Origin: Clostridia bacterium
Lineage (GTDB): Bacteria > Bacillota > Clostridia > Oscillospirales > Acutalibacteraceae
DNA: 58,396 nt
Assembly (NCBI GenBank): GCA_017465085.1
Contig: JAFTWW010000026.1
Location: 1-58,396 of the forward strand
Direction of reading: 5' to 3'
The notes beneath the pieces were generated by a model that saw only the letters and a program-made list of their open reading frames with translations, made no database searches and was not told where the DNA came from. Made by a program: the position numbers and the translations under genes. This document shows, one piece after another, positions 15,385 to 24,347 of this stretch (within the stretch, counting starts at the first letter, position 1; every line of letters begins with the position of its first letter).

Positions 15385-18009
15385 ATGAGTCACAAGTTTG
15401 TTTACCTTTTTAGCGAGGGCGACGCATCCATGCGTGAACTCCTCGGCGGTAAGGGCGCTAACCTTGCTGAGATGACCAAGATTGGTCTTCCCGTTCCCCA
15501 GGGCTTCACCGTTACTACTGAGGCTTGTACACAGTACTACGAGGATGGCAGAAAGATCAACGATGATATCCAGGCGCAGATCATGGAATACATCGACAAA
15601 ATGGAAGGCATCACCGGCAAGAAGTTCGGCGATAAGGAAAATCCCCTTCTCGTTTCTGTTCGTTCAGGTGCTCGCGCATCCATGCCCGGTATGATGGATA
15701 CTATCCTCAACCTTGGTCTTAATGAAGATGTTGTTGAAACTATGGCTGCAAAGAGCGGCAACGCTCGTTGGGCTTATGACTGCTACAGAAGATTCATCCA
15801 GATGTATTCCGATGTAGTTATGGAAGTTGGTAAGAAGTATTTTGAAGAACTCATCGATAAGATGAAGGAAGAAAAGGGCGTTACTCAGGACGTTGATCTT
15901 ACCGCTGATGACCTTAAAACTCTTGCAGAGCAGTTTAAGGCTGAATACAAGAACAAAATCGGTAAGGACTTCCCCACCGATCCTAAGGAGCAGTTAATGG
16001 GCGCAGTTGAGGCTGTTTTCCGTTCATGGGACAACCCCCGCGCTAACGTTTACCGCCGTGACAACGATATCCCTTATTCCTGGGGTACCGCTGTTAACGT
16101 ACAGATGATGGCTTTCGGTAATATGGGTGATAACTGCGGTACAGGCGTTGCCTTTACCCGTGACCCCGCTACCGGTGAGCCCGGCCTCATGGGCGAGTTC
16201 CTCACCAACGCTCAGGGTGAAGACGTTGTTGCAGGCGTTCGTACTCCTATGCCCATCGCTGAGATGGCTCAGAAGTTCCCCGCAGCGTTTGAAGAGTTCA
16301 ATAAGGTTTGCGCTATTCTTGAAGATCACTACCGCGATATGCAGGATATGGAATTCACCGTTGAGGATGGCAAGCTTTATATGCTCCAGACCCGTAACGG
16401 TAAGCGTACCGCTAAGGCTGCTCTTAAGATTGCTTGTGACCTCGTTGATGAGGGCATGATCGATAAGAAGCAGGCTGTTGCTATGATCGATCCCCGTAAC
16501 CTCGATACCCTTCTCCATCCCCAGTTTGACGTTAAGGCTCTTAAGGCTGCTACTCCTGCAGGCCGTGGTCTTGGCGCTTCTCCCGGAGCTGCTTGCGGTA
16601 AGGTTGTATTCACTGCTGAGGATGCAGAGGCTTGGAACAACCGCGGCGAAAAGGTTATCCTTGTTCGTCTTGAAACCTCTCCCGAGGATATTACCGGTAT
16701 GAAGGCTTCTCAGGGTATCCTCACCGTTCGTGGCGGTATGACCTCTCACGCAGCTGTTGTTGCTCGTGGTATGGGTACCTGCTGCGTATCCGGTTGCGGC
16801 GATATCATTATGGATGAAGAAAACAAGAAGTTCACTCTTGCAGGCAAGACCTACAATGAGGGCGACTATATTTCTATTGATGGCTCCACAGGTAACATTT
16901 ATGATGGCATCATCCCCACCGTTGATGCTGAAATCGCTGGTGAGTTCGGCAGAATTATGGCTTGGGCTGATGAGTTCAGAACCCTTAAGGTTCGTACCAA
17001 TGCTGATACTCCTGCCGATGCTAAGAAGGCAAGAGAGCTTGGCGCTGAGGGTATCGGCCTTTGCCGTACCGAGCACATGTTCTTCGAGGCTGAGAGAATT
17101 GCTGCTTTCCGTGAGATGATCTGCTCTGATACCGTTGAAGGCAGAGAGGCAGCTCTCGCTAAGATTCTTCCCTATCAGCAGGGCGACTTTGAAAAGCTTT
17201 ACGAGGCTCTCGAAGGCAACCCCGTTTGCATCCGTTTCCTTGATCCTCCTCTCCATGAGTTCGTTCCCACCGAAGAGGCTGACATTAAGGCTTTAGCTGA
17301 TGCTCAGGGCAAGACCGTTCAGGATATTAAGAACGTTATCACCTCTCTCCACGAGTTCAACCCCATGATGGGTCACCGTGGCTGCCGTCTTGCAGTTACC
17401 TATCCCGAAATTGCTAAGATGCAGACAACTGCCGTTATCCGCGCAGCTATCAATGTTAAGAAGGCTCATCCCGATTGGAACCTTGTTCCCGAGATTATGA
17501 TTCCTCTTACCGGTGAAGTTAAGGAAATGAAGTTCGTTAAGGATGTTGTTGTAGCTACTGCTGATGCTGAGATCGCCGCCGCAGGCGTTGAGCTTAAGTA
17601 TGAAGTTGGTACTATGATGGAAATCCCCAGAGCTTGCCTTACCGCTGATGAGGTAGCTCGCGAAGCTGAGTTCTTCTGCTTCGGTACTAACGACCTTACT
17701 CAGATGACCTTCGGCTTCAGCCGCGACGATGCAGGTAAGTTCCTCGATGCTTACTATGATAACAAGATCTATGAGAACGATCCCTTCGCTAAGCTTGACC
17801 AGACAGGCGTTGGTAAGTTAATGGATATGGCTGTAACTCTTGGTAAGAAGACCCGTCCCGAAATTCACTGCGGTATCTGCGGTGAGCACGGCGGCGACCC
17901 CGTTTCCGTTGAGTTCTGCCACAAGATTGGTCTTGACTATGTATCCTGCTCACCCTTCCGTGTGCCGATAGCAAGACTCGCCGCCGCTCAGGCTGCAATC
18001 AAGGGCTAA
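15385..18009 (+). CDS. ppdK: Pyruvate, phosphate dikinase
   Basis: 874 residues, standard length. Order: N-terminal nucleotide-binding domain (GGKGANLAEM, then SVRSGARASMPGMMDTILNLG), central phosphohistidine domain (GGMTSHAAVVARGMG, catalytic His in TSHAAV), C-terminal PEP/pyruvate barrel (GIGLCRTEHMFF, Cys in HCGICGEHGGDP). It interconverts PEP, AMP, PPi and pyruvate, ATP, Pi; many anaerobes use it glycolytically to gain ATP from PPi. Codon use is strongly biased (GTT, GCT, AAG, CGT), unlike the neighbours, which indicates very high expression and gives long but false frames on the other strand. AGGAGG site before the ATG; own terminator. Confidence 0.97.
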   Translation: MSHKFVYLFSEGDASMRELLGGKGANLAEMTKIGLPVPQGFTVTTEACTQYYEDGRKINDDIQAQIMEYIDKMEGITGKKFGDKENPLLVSVRSGARASMPGMMDTILNLGLNEDVVETMAAKSGNARWAYDCYRRFIQMYSDVVMEVGKKYFEELIDKMKEEKGVTQDVDLTADDLKTLAEQFKAEYKNKIGKDFPTDPKEQLMGAVEAVFRSWDNPRANVYRRDNDIPYSWGTAVNVQMMAFGNMGDNCGTGVAFTRDPATGEPGLMGEFLTNAQGEDVVAGVRTPMPIAEMAQKFPAAFEEFNKVCAILEDHYRDMQDMEFTVEDGKLYMLQTRNGKRTAKAALKIACDLVDEGMIDKKQAVAMIDPRNLDTLLHPQFDVKALKAATPAGRGLGASPGAACGKVVFTAEDAEAWNNRGEKVILVRLETSPEDITGMKASQGILTVRGGMTSHAAVVARGMGTCCVSGCGDIIMDEENKKFTLAGKTYNEGDYISIDGSTGNIYDGIIPTVDAEIAGEFGRIMAWADEFRTLKVRTNADTPADAKKARELGAEGIGLCRTEHMFFEAERIAAFREMICSDTVEGREAALAKILPYQQGDFEKLYEALEGNPVCIRFLDPPLHEFVPTEEADIKALADAQGKTVQDIKNVITSLHEFNPMMGHRGCRLAVTYPEIAKMQTTAVIRAAINVKKAHPDWNLVPEIMIPLTGEVKEMKFVKDVVVATADAEIAAAGVELKYEVGTMMEIPRACLTADEVAREAEFFCFGTNDLTQMTFGFSRDDAGKFLDAYYDNKIYENDPFAKLDQTGVGKLMDMAVTLGKKTRPEIHCGICGEHGGDPVSVEFCHKIGLDYVSCSPFRVPIARLAAAQAAIKG

Positions 18010-18027
18010 TACCCTTATATGAAATTA

Positions 18028-18061
18028 AAAATCCGCTCATCGAAAGATGGGCGGATTTTTT
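18028..18061 (+). terminator. Terminator of ppdK
   Basis: AAATCCGCTCATC / GATGGGCGGATTT stem with GAAA-type loop and a T run right after the ppdK stop. Confidence 0.85.
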
Positions 18062-18066
18062 GATTG

Positions 18067-18150
18067 AATCAGGCCTTGATAACTATGATTGCCCACGGCA
18101 AACTATGAGTTATAAGCGGCTACACCGCGTTATGAGTTGCCTTACGGCAA
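18067..18150. repeat. Second short-hairpin array
   Basis: Small hairpins 18068-18080 (ATCA...TGAT), 18089-18101 (TTGCC-CAC-GGCAA), 18116-18128 (GCGG/CCGC) and 18137-18150 (TTGCC-TTAC-GGCAA), joined by AACTATGA, AACTATGAGTTATAA and GTTATGAG linkers. Same design as the array at 10.96 kb with a different linker. Confidence 0.5.
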
Positions 18151-18173
18151 CGCTGACTGTGTCTGGCAACAAA

Positions 18174-18205
18174 AAACTGTTTCCCGATTGGGAAACAGTT
18201 TTTTT
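18174..18205 (-). terminator. Bidirectional terminator after the HAD gene
   Basis: AAACTGTTTCCC (18174-18185) pairs perfectly with GGGAAACAGTTT (18190-18201); A and T tracts flank both sides. It ends the minus-strand GH3-HAD operon. Confidence 0.8.
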
Positions 18206-18242
18206 AATTGCATCATAACTCTAAACTTAAAACTAATATTTT

Positions 18243-19094
18243 TTATCCGCCTAAGTTTTTGAGAAATTCGTTTTTCTTTTTCTCGCCGTAGGGGGTGTAG
18301 TTCCCTGCTTTAAGCCTATCAAAGCCTACGGTGATAAGCTCATCCCAGCTTGCCTTTTCGTGATTTACAAGGATTGGATAATAATGAACTCCGTTTTTTT
18401 CTGCCGCCTGACTATCGCCCAAGGCATCGCCTACCATAAGCACCTTGTTTGCATCGTAGCCCTGCTTTAGCATCTCTGCTATGCAGGCCGCCTTTGCGCC
18501 CACATCCTGAGCTAAAACAATATCGGTATATTCAAGAAGACCGAATTTGCCCCACTCCTCCTCAACGGCATCTCGGTTAGCGGAGGACACCATCGCCACA
18601 TCGGCAAAGGCGTGAGCGGCGGCAAGGCCCTCCTTAGCGCTTTCAAAGGGCACCTTAAGGCTCTCATCAAGCTTTACTATTGCCTCATTAACCGCCTTCG
18701 ACCAACTAAGAGCCTTTTCTAAGATAAGCTTTGCATCCGAATCGGTTGCTTGCGCGGCGGCTTTTTCAACGCCATCGTTACTAAGCGCAGGAGCGGTATC
18801 TGCCCAATAAACAAGGGCATCAACTCCGATGATTTTGGTATATTTACCATCTATCTCCTTCAGCGCTTTGGCAAGACCTTTGAAGCGGTTTATTCCGCGG
18901 GTAAGGGTAAAAAGATTTACCTCGTTCCAACGCTCTAAAATCTCTTTTTGCCACTTTTCAAGGCCCCATTCTTTTATCATACAAGGACCGAAGCAATTAA
19001 AATGCTTGCAGTTCATTGTATCCATAACGCAACCATCGGAATCCACACAAATAAGATAATCGTGTTTCTTTTGGAAGGAATCAAAAACAGACAT
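18243..19094 (-). CDS. HAD-superfamily phosphatase
   Basis: 283 residues. HAD motif I is CVDSDGCVMDTM near residue 17 (nucleophile Asp and the +2 Asp both present), motif II the Ser in MVSSANRD, motif IV VLMVGDALGDSQAA. A long helical cap lies between motifs I and II, including a Cys-rich start (NCKHFNCFGPCM). Acts on a small phosphorylated compound in the cytoplasm; the substrate is not apparent. It follows the GH3 gene by 16 bases, so a role in handling a sugar phosphate released by that pathway is possible. Confidence 0.8.
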   Translation of the reverse strand: MSVFDSFQKKHDYLICVDSDGCVMDTMNCKHFNCFGPCMIKEWGLEKWQKEILERWNEVNLFTLTRGINRFKGLAKALKEIDGKYTKIIGVDALVYWADTAPALSNDGVEKAAAQATDSDAKLILEKALSWSKAVNEAIVKLDESLKVPFESAKEGLAAAHAFADVAMVSSANRDAVEEEWGKFGLLEYTDIVLAQDVGAKAACIAEMLKQGYDANKVLMVGDALGDSQAAEKNGVHYYPILVNHEKASWDELITVGFDRLKAGNYTPYGEKKKNEFLKNLGG

Positions 19095-19110
19095 AATTCA
19101 CCTCGAGGGC

Positions 19111-20886
19111 TTACATATGGGTATCAAACATACCGCAATAGGAATCGATGGGATCGCTACCCTTAAAGGCATCGGTGCCCGAAACGAGAGCCTCAACCAA
19201 GGCATCCATAGTATCATCATTGGCATCATAGGTATTGATATAGGTGCGAAGCATAGGCGCATCGGCAAGCATTGTGGGTTTATTTACGGAAATACCCACA
19301 ACGGGTAGCTCGTGAACATACCACGGAATCTCTCCGCCGCCCTTACTAAGACCAAAGGATGGGTGACCGTTTGCAACATCAAACAGCGAGATTACCAGAT
19401 CGTTTTCGGCGGTGAAATCGGCAATGGCGTGTTTACCTGCAAAATACATATTAAGGCTGGGCTTCTCCCCTGCCGCCATCATCTGTTGAATCTTTTCAAG
19501 GGGGCTTACATAGATATGAGCATCAAAGCCCTTTTCGATAAGGCGGTCACGAAGCTTTTCGGCAGGAGTCTTCTGCCCTGCTCCGCCGCCCATAGCCATA
19601 GCGGCTAAGGCCATCAATGGATTAGGCGCGCCCTTAATATGAACTATCATAATACGCTTTGTTTTATCGGGGCTAAGGGGCAGAACGCCCTCATCTTTAT
19701 ACTTAACCAAGGTTAAGCAATCCTTAGAAATGCAAGAAGCAATCGACTTGAATTCGGTATTCTGAAGGGCCTCAGTTAACTCCTCATCAGTACCGCAAAG
19801 CTCATCAACATTCTTTTTATGCATACCCTTAGCAGCCTTGAGGCCTAATATACGGGTAAGGGCCTCAACCATACGCTCTTCACTTATAATTCCGTTCTTA
19901 TAGGCATCGAGCATAAAGCCGTAATCTTCATCGGGATCGTTGAAGAACAGGAACATATCGCAACCTGCATTGATGGCGGCAGGAAGCATATCCTTACGCT
20001 TCATTCTATTGGTCATACCCACCATATGAGAGGCATCGGTAACAACCATACCGTTAAAGCCCAGCTCTTCTCTAAGAAGGTCTGTCATAATTTCTTTGCA
20101 GAGGGTGGCGGGCATAATGGTATCTGCGGTAATATCGGAATTTTTCTCTGCCATATATTCGGGCATAATGATATGACCGCCCATAATAGCATCAAGGCCG
20201 TTATCTATAAGGGTTTTATAAACATGGCCGTAGGTAGCCATCCAATCATCGTGACCGAAATGATTAACATTATTTGAAACATGTGCATCGCGATAATCCT
20301 GACCGTTGCCTGGGAAATGCTTAGCGCAGCAATAAACACCCTCGGTTTCGTGAAGGCCATCCATAAAGGCCTTGCCCATATCGGCAACTAAATTATGGTC
20401 ATTACCGTAGGCGCGGGAGAGGACCTCCTCACACTCCCAATTATATGTTATATCCACAACGGGAGCGAAGGCCATATTACAGCCCGTGGCCTTAATCTGA
20501 GCGCCCGAAACCCTGCCCATAGCATTGGCATATTCGGTTTTGCCTGTGGCGCCGATTTTTACCTGACTTGAAACAAAGGTGCCATCGGTGCAAACGCCGT
20601 TGCCGCCCTGCTCGGGATTGCAGGCGATGAAAACGGGAATTTTAGCATGCTTTTGCAAAATGCGATTCTGATTGAGCACCATCTGACCTGGCATACCGTT
20701 ATAACGGCATCCGCCAAGATGATACTTCTCCATAAGCTCTTTGAGATATTCTTCGGAGTTACCTGCAGTAAGCTGCCAGAAAAGCTGACCTACTTTTTCT
20801 TCGGCTGTCATACCTGCAATTGTGTTTTCTACCCATGCAATATCTGCATCGTTAAGGCAATAGGGCTTCGCTTTTAAGTTAACCAT
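19111..20886 (-). CDS. Glycoside hydrolase family 3 protein (NagZ-like N-terminal domain)
   Basis: 591 residues without a signal peptide, so probably cytoplasmic. The N-terminal barrel carries CAKHFPGNGQDYRDAH, a variant of the NagZ signature KHFPGHGxxxxDSH that keeps the Asp-His dyad, and the nucleophile region GMVVTDASHMVG. A GH3 C-terminal-like domain (from about residue 390) follows. Predicted to remove beta-linked N-acetylglucosamine or a related sugar. The change of the second His of the signature to Asn is unusual. AAGGAG before the ATG; first gene of a two-gene operon with the HAD phosphatase. Confidence 0.83.
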   Translation of the reverse strand: MVNLKAKPYCLNDADIAWVENTIAGMTAEEKVGQLFWQLTAGNSEEYLKELMEKYHLGGCRYNGMPGQMVLNQNRILQKHAKIPVFIACNPEQGGNGVCTDGTFVSSQVKIGATGKTEYANAMGRVSGAQIKATGCNMAFAPVVDITYNWECEEVLSRAYGNDHNLVADMGKAFMDGLHETEGVYCCAKHFPGNGQDYRDAHVSNNVNHFGHDDWMATYGHVYKTLIDNGLDAIMGGHIIMPEYMAEKNSDITADTIMPATLCKEIMTDLLREELGFNGMVVTDASHMVGMTNRMKRKDMLPAAINAGCDMFLFFNDPDEDYGFMLDAYKNGIISEERMVEALTRILGLKAAKGMHKKNVDELCGTDEELTEALQNTEFKSIASCISKDCLTLVKYKDEGVLPLSPDKTKRIMIVHIKGAPNPLMALAAMAMGGGAGQKTPAEKLRDRLIEKGFDAHIYVSPLEKIQQMMAAGEKPSLNMYFAGKHAIADFTAENDLVISLFDVANGHPSFGLSKGGGEIPWYVHELPVVGISVNKPTMLADAPMLRTYINTYDANDDTMDALVEALVSGTDAFKGSDPIDSYCGMFDTHM

Positions 20887-20940
20887 AAAATTACTCCTTC
20901 CTGCTTTTAAGCAGTTATTTATTTCACCGTGTATCTAAAT

Positions 20941-20969
20941 ATTATATGCTTATGTCAAATTAGAGACAA
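20941..20969 (-). promoter_or_regulatory. Promoter of the GH3-HAD operon
   Basis: Minus strand TTGTCT (20964-20969), 17-base spacer, TATAAT (20941-20946). A TTGACA inside the spacer could serve a second, shifted promoter. Confidence 0.6.
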
Positions 20970-21074
20970 ATTTATATTACTTATAATTATAGCATTCCTT
21001 GATATAATTAGCAAGATGAAAACATAAATAGGTTCTTTTATATCTCTAATGTATTAATCTGTTTGCCAAAATGT

Positions 21075-21108
21075 AAAAAAACCGCCTGCATTATTAAAAT
21101 GCAGACGG
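21075..21108 (-). terminator. Terminator of the lipase islet operon
   Basis: CCGCCTGCAT (21082-21091) pairs with ATGCAGACGG (21099-21108) with one mismatch and is followed on the minus strand by a T run (21081 to 21075). Confidence 0.75.
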
Positions 21109-21131
21109 AATGGGTTTTCAAATTCAAATTG

Positions 21132-21542
21132 CTATTTTTCTATTAATTTCTTCATTCTTAAAATAAATGCTGTTACTATTGTACCAAATAGCGAAAAAAC
21201 TAACGGATATATACATAGTATAAAAATTCCTCCTGTTTTTTTAAAACTGCCATTTAATGAAAAAGTTAATAATAAATACCCTAAAATCAATATAATAAAA
21301 AATATAAGTTGGGGAATCCATATTTTTCTTACTTTGATATAAGTAACGATACCGTAAAAAATTGAACATATTGGAATAATAAATAGTAAATATATATCTC
21401 TAAAGTTAAAAGTCAGTATATTATCACCGATCTCAAACAATTCTGAAAAGTAAGTAGATAAAAATATGCCTGCCACTATAGCAACACTCGTAATATAGCA
21501 AATTTTATATTTACTATAATGATTTGAAAACCTATTTTTCAT
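21132..21542 (-). CDS. Four-helix membrane protein of unknown function
   Basis: 136 residues, four predicted membrane helices (about 13-33, 48-68, 76-95, 106-128), with basic ends. I do not recognise a family. It is AT-rich like the lipase gene before it. Its GGAGG ribosome binding site overlaps the last codons of the lipase gene and only two bases separate the frames, so translation is coupled. It could protect the host membrane from the lipase or help its export; both are guesses. Confidence 0.65.
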   Translation of the reverse strand: MKNRFSNHYSKYKICYITSVAIVAGIFLSTYFSELFEIGDNILTFNFRDIYLLFIIPICSIFYGIVTYIKVRKIWIPQLIFFIILILGYLLLTFSLNGSFKKTGGIFILCIYPLVFSLFGTIVTAFILRMKKLIEK

Positions 21543-21544
21543 AA

Positions 21545-23341
21545 TTAATCCTCCAAATATTCATGTGTCTTTTGCAATATTGGCATTCTATGAGGTGCCT
21601 TATTATGCAGTAAGAATAGGGCCTCTATAATGGGTATGTTATCACCATTACCTCCGTTGGTATCAGCGTCAATGAAAATCTTTTCCATTTGAATTTCAGG
21701 TTGAGGTGTAGCAATATTTGGATTGTCACCTATCCAACCTATTTGACTTAAAAATCCAACCATATTATCGCCAAGTCCTTTAGGATCGACTTTAATTATT
21801 TCTCCATTTACGGAATTTTCTACACATATGCCTTTTTGAGCTAAAAAATTGGAAATTTGGGTAATGTTATTATAATTGGTTGGCATTTCAAAAGCGACAT
21901 CGTTTTCATTTTTATTACTTGCAGGATAATCAATAGCAGCAATCGCATAATATTTTGTTGAGCGATTATTTTGATGATTTAGTGTTTCGGTAACGACATA
22001 TTCATAATCCGGACAGTCACCTAAAATTAAATTACAATCAATAGTTGTAGATGAATTTCCACCATACATTGCACTATCAAAATCTAAATCATGATCACAA
22101 AGCTTATGTTTTATACCCGTCTCATTGGATACATCTGCATATCCGCTTCCCCAATGAGGTGTGCAAATAGTTATAAGTTTATCAACATGTTTGTCATAAC
22201 CTATCTTCTCTTCACAAGGGTTAGTATAATACATATTTTCAATGAAATACCTAGCAACTAGACCACCCATGCTGTGACCAACAATATTAATCTTATAATT
22301 ATTATTGTTATAATCATTTTTTGATGCATAAAAGCAAGCTTTCATTTCATTGCTGCCAGATGTTCTAACATACGAAATTAAATTGTTTATATATGCCTCA
22401 AACTTTTGAGCGGAATATTTTACTGCATCTTCATTTGGATAGTTGAATACAAACAAATTTACGTTTTCCTTATACCCATTTGATTTTAGATAATATGCGA
22501 GATTTCCGCCTTCAGGATGTTCTGAAGTATACTTTCCATCATCAAATTGACCATTAAAAACACCGGGCATTGTAAAGTTTGCAACATTCGTGCCATCAAC
22601 TTTAATAGTTTGACCTGTTTGATACCCGAAAATATCTTGAACGTTTTTATTTGTATATAAATACTGAACGTTCCCTTGACTTAAGGCGTTGATTGATGAA
22701 TTATAATGGTTATTATCTGCTTCGCTAGTGTCCATAGGATTAACAAATATTCTATTACTTGCGCCCCACACATAAAACGAATTACTCGTTCTACCATGAA
22801 TCAAGAATACCGGTGTTTTACCATGTACCCAAACTTCACAGCTATCAGAATAACCACCATCAGCAGTAGTTGCAGTAATTGTTACAATACCTGCTTTTTT
22901 AGCAGTTACTTTACCGCTATAAGTATTAACCGTTGCAACGCTCTCATCACTACTACACCAAGTAACTGTTTGGTTTGTAGCGTTTGACGGATAAACAGTT
23001 TCATAAAGATAATCGTTATCCCCTACATTCATAGTAAGGCTTGTAGGACAAACACTTATCCCTGTTACAGAAACAGGTGCAGTTACGGTTACGGTAATAT
23101 AATCCTTCTTACCGCTACCGTCAGTCGCCTCGGCATAAACTCTTGTTGTGCCCGTGCTTACACCGTAAATATATCCTGTAGTTTTATTTACGCTTGCAAT
23201 CGACGGACTATTACTATACCATTCTACTTCCGCGCATTCAGGACAGTCTGAAGCGATACTAGCGTATGCTCCATAATACCATTTCCCTTTTGTAATTGTT
23301 GCACTGCTTGGATATACAGTAACTGAATTTACATATGACAT
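21545..23341 (-). CDS. Lipase/esterase with two bacterial Ig-like (BIG2) domains
   Basis: 598 residues. Two Ig-like repeats (about 4-88 and 90-170) with the usual BIG2 pattern (VTVYPSSATITKG, SIASVNKTTGYIYGVSTG; SVATVNTYSGKVTAKKAG) precede an alpha/beta-hydrolase: oxyanion text PVFLIHGRTSN and nucleophile elbow VGHSMGG, with TPHWGSGYADVS beyond. Closest to triacylglycerol lipases/esterases. BIG2 domains are normally outside the cell, yet there is no signal peptide: the protein starts MSYVNSVTVYPSS after a clear AGGAGG site. A non-classical export route, loss of a 5' part, or action inside a lysed cell are possible. GC is lower than in the flanking core genes. Confidence 0.82.
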   Translation of the reverse strand: MSYVNSVTVYPSSATITKGKWYYGAYASIASDCPECAEVEWYSNSPSIASVNKTTGYIYGVSTGTTRVYAEATDGSGKKDYITVTVTAPVSVTGISVCPTSLTMNVGDNDYLYETVYPSNATNQTVTWCSSDESVATVNTYSGKVTAKKAGIVTITATTADGGYSDSCEVWVHGKTPVFLIHGRTSNSFYVWGASNRIFVNPMDTSEADNNHYNSSINALSQGNVQYLYTNKNVQDIFGYQTGQTIKVDGTNVANFTMPGVFNGQFDDGKYTSEHPEGGNLAYYLKSNGYKENVNLFVFNYPNEDAVKYSAQKFEAYINNLISYVRTSGSNEMKACFYASKNDYNNNNYKINIVGHSMGGLVARYFIENMYYTNPCEEKIGYDKHVDKLITICTPHWGSGYADVSNETGIKHKLCDHDLDFDSAMYGGNSSTTIDCNLILGDCPDYEYVVTETLNHQNNRSTKYYAIAAIDYPASNKNENDVAFEMPTNYNNITQISNFLAQKGICVENSVNGEIIKVDPKGLGDNMVGFLSQIGWIGDNPNIATPQPEIQMEKIFIDADTNGGNGDNIPIIEALFLLHNKAPHRMPILQKTHEYLED

Positions 23342-23426
23342 TCTTTTTTCCTCCTTATTATACCAAATTTAAAACATTTTTCAATTATAACCTTTTCATT
23401 TCTTACAAGGTTAATGTTGAATGCGG

Positions 23427-23870
23427 TTACTGTTCCGTTATCATCTTCAATGGGATGACAGTCTTTACCGTACTGCTTTGAGGGATTTCTAAATCAATGG
23501 CTAATGCTACTGCAATTTCTCCGGCAGACTTGCCTTGCTCCTCGGTCTGTTTATCGCCTGAATCGTTATAAATAGCAGCGATTTTACAACCCTTAGAATG
23601 AATAAATTCAATCCCATCCTTTGTTGTTAATGCATTTTCACCTAAAAGGTTTCTTCCCCAAAAGTTAGGATGAATCTTATTGCGAACTACCCATTCAAAC
23701 ATTGAAATATTGTTTTGAAGAATGTCATTCGCTTGGATTTCGGAATCCACACAGAACAACAGTCTTTCTACGGGAACTGCCTCCTCGGCTGTTTTTGTTT
23801 TGGGCCCAACAGCGGCAACCCTTGAAGCCTCGGCCAATGCCTTGGCGTGTGCAGCACCTTTACATGCCAT
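23427..23870 (-). pseudogene. Truncated glycoside-hydrolase-like (DUF1906-type) protein
   Basis: 147 residues. After an odd Ala/Lys-rich start, the segment from about residue 38 (LLFCVDSE...FEWVVRNKIHPNFWGRNLLGENALTTKDGIEFIHSKGCKIAAIYND) resembles the first half of DUF1906/Rv2525c-like barrel domains. The frame stops after IPQSSTVK, where the family would continue with an acidic strand, so about half of the domain is missing. The +1 frame continues open past the stop up to the lipase start (KQYGKDCHPIEDDNGTVTAF and on), which suggests a frameshift or fusion scar. Confidence 0.5.
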
Positions 23871-23874
23871 AATT

Positions 23875-24024
23875 TCATTTTTGTTTCAATAATGAATTTT
23901 TAATATTTTTCTTTGATTGGCGTCCCAACCTTTTTACAGCTGCAACGTCATTATATAAATCAACCCTGACAACTAGTGTCAGGGTTGAAAAATATTTTAG
24001 AATTTTTTCAATTTGATAAATCAT
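23875..24024 (-). CDS. Possible 49-residue basic protein
   Basis: Begins MIYQIEKILKYFSTLTLVV and ends in a Lys-rich tail (KKNIKNSLLKQK). Codon content looks plausible, but it overlaps a perfect 12-bp inverted repeat (TCAACCCTGACA ... TGTCAGGGTTGA, about 23960-23988) and has only a weak ribosome binding site. Could be the tail of a decayed gene. Confidence 0.2.
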   Translation of the reverse strand: MIYQIEKILKYFSTLTLVVRVDLYNDVAAVKRLGRQSKKNIKNSLLKQK

Positions 24025-24026
24025 AA

Positions 24027-24208
24027 CCATCCGTCAAACGGGTGGTTTGAACAAGGGCTAAAAGCCCATAATATCGACCCGCGTCTCAAGGCGCGGGCTT
24101 TCTCTTTGTTCTAGCCTTAGAGTATTTTCCTCTTTGGCTACTCCTAAAGGGGTCTGCGTATTCTTTTGCGCTTAATTTATCTAATGCAATATCTACTTTC
24201 TCTTGGTC
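24027..24208 (-). mobile_element. Possible relic right end of an IS200/IS605-type element
   Basis: Read on the minus strand, an open frame of 40 codons without a start (24208-24086) ends in KYSKARTKRKPAP. Its stop codon lies inside a GC-rich hairpin (CCCGCG...CGCGGG, 24078-24098), followed by GGGCTTTTAGCCC and by AACCACCCGTTTGACGGATGGTT (24027-24049). A gene 3' end merging into three successive hairpins is how tnpB genes run into their right end and omega-RNA. I cannot confirm TnpB from 40 residues. No transposase gene or left end is seen in the window. Confidence 0.3.
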
Positions 24209-24347
24209 TTATATGTATATCTTTATTGTACTATCGTTTAAGCCCACCGAAAAATCGGCGGGGTTATTTTTAAGTTACATATTGTGTTTTCATTTTCTTT
24301 GTGATAAAATTAAGGTGACAAAATACGACATTTTATGGGGTAATGTT

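Noticed and set aside
16024-17256. A 410-codon open frame on the minus strand inside ppdK
   Set aside because: It is the mirror of a strongly codon-biased, certain gene (pyruvate phosphate dikinase), has no ribosome binding site and no recognisable domain.
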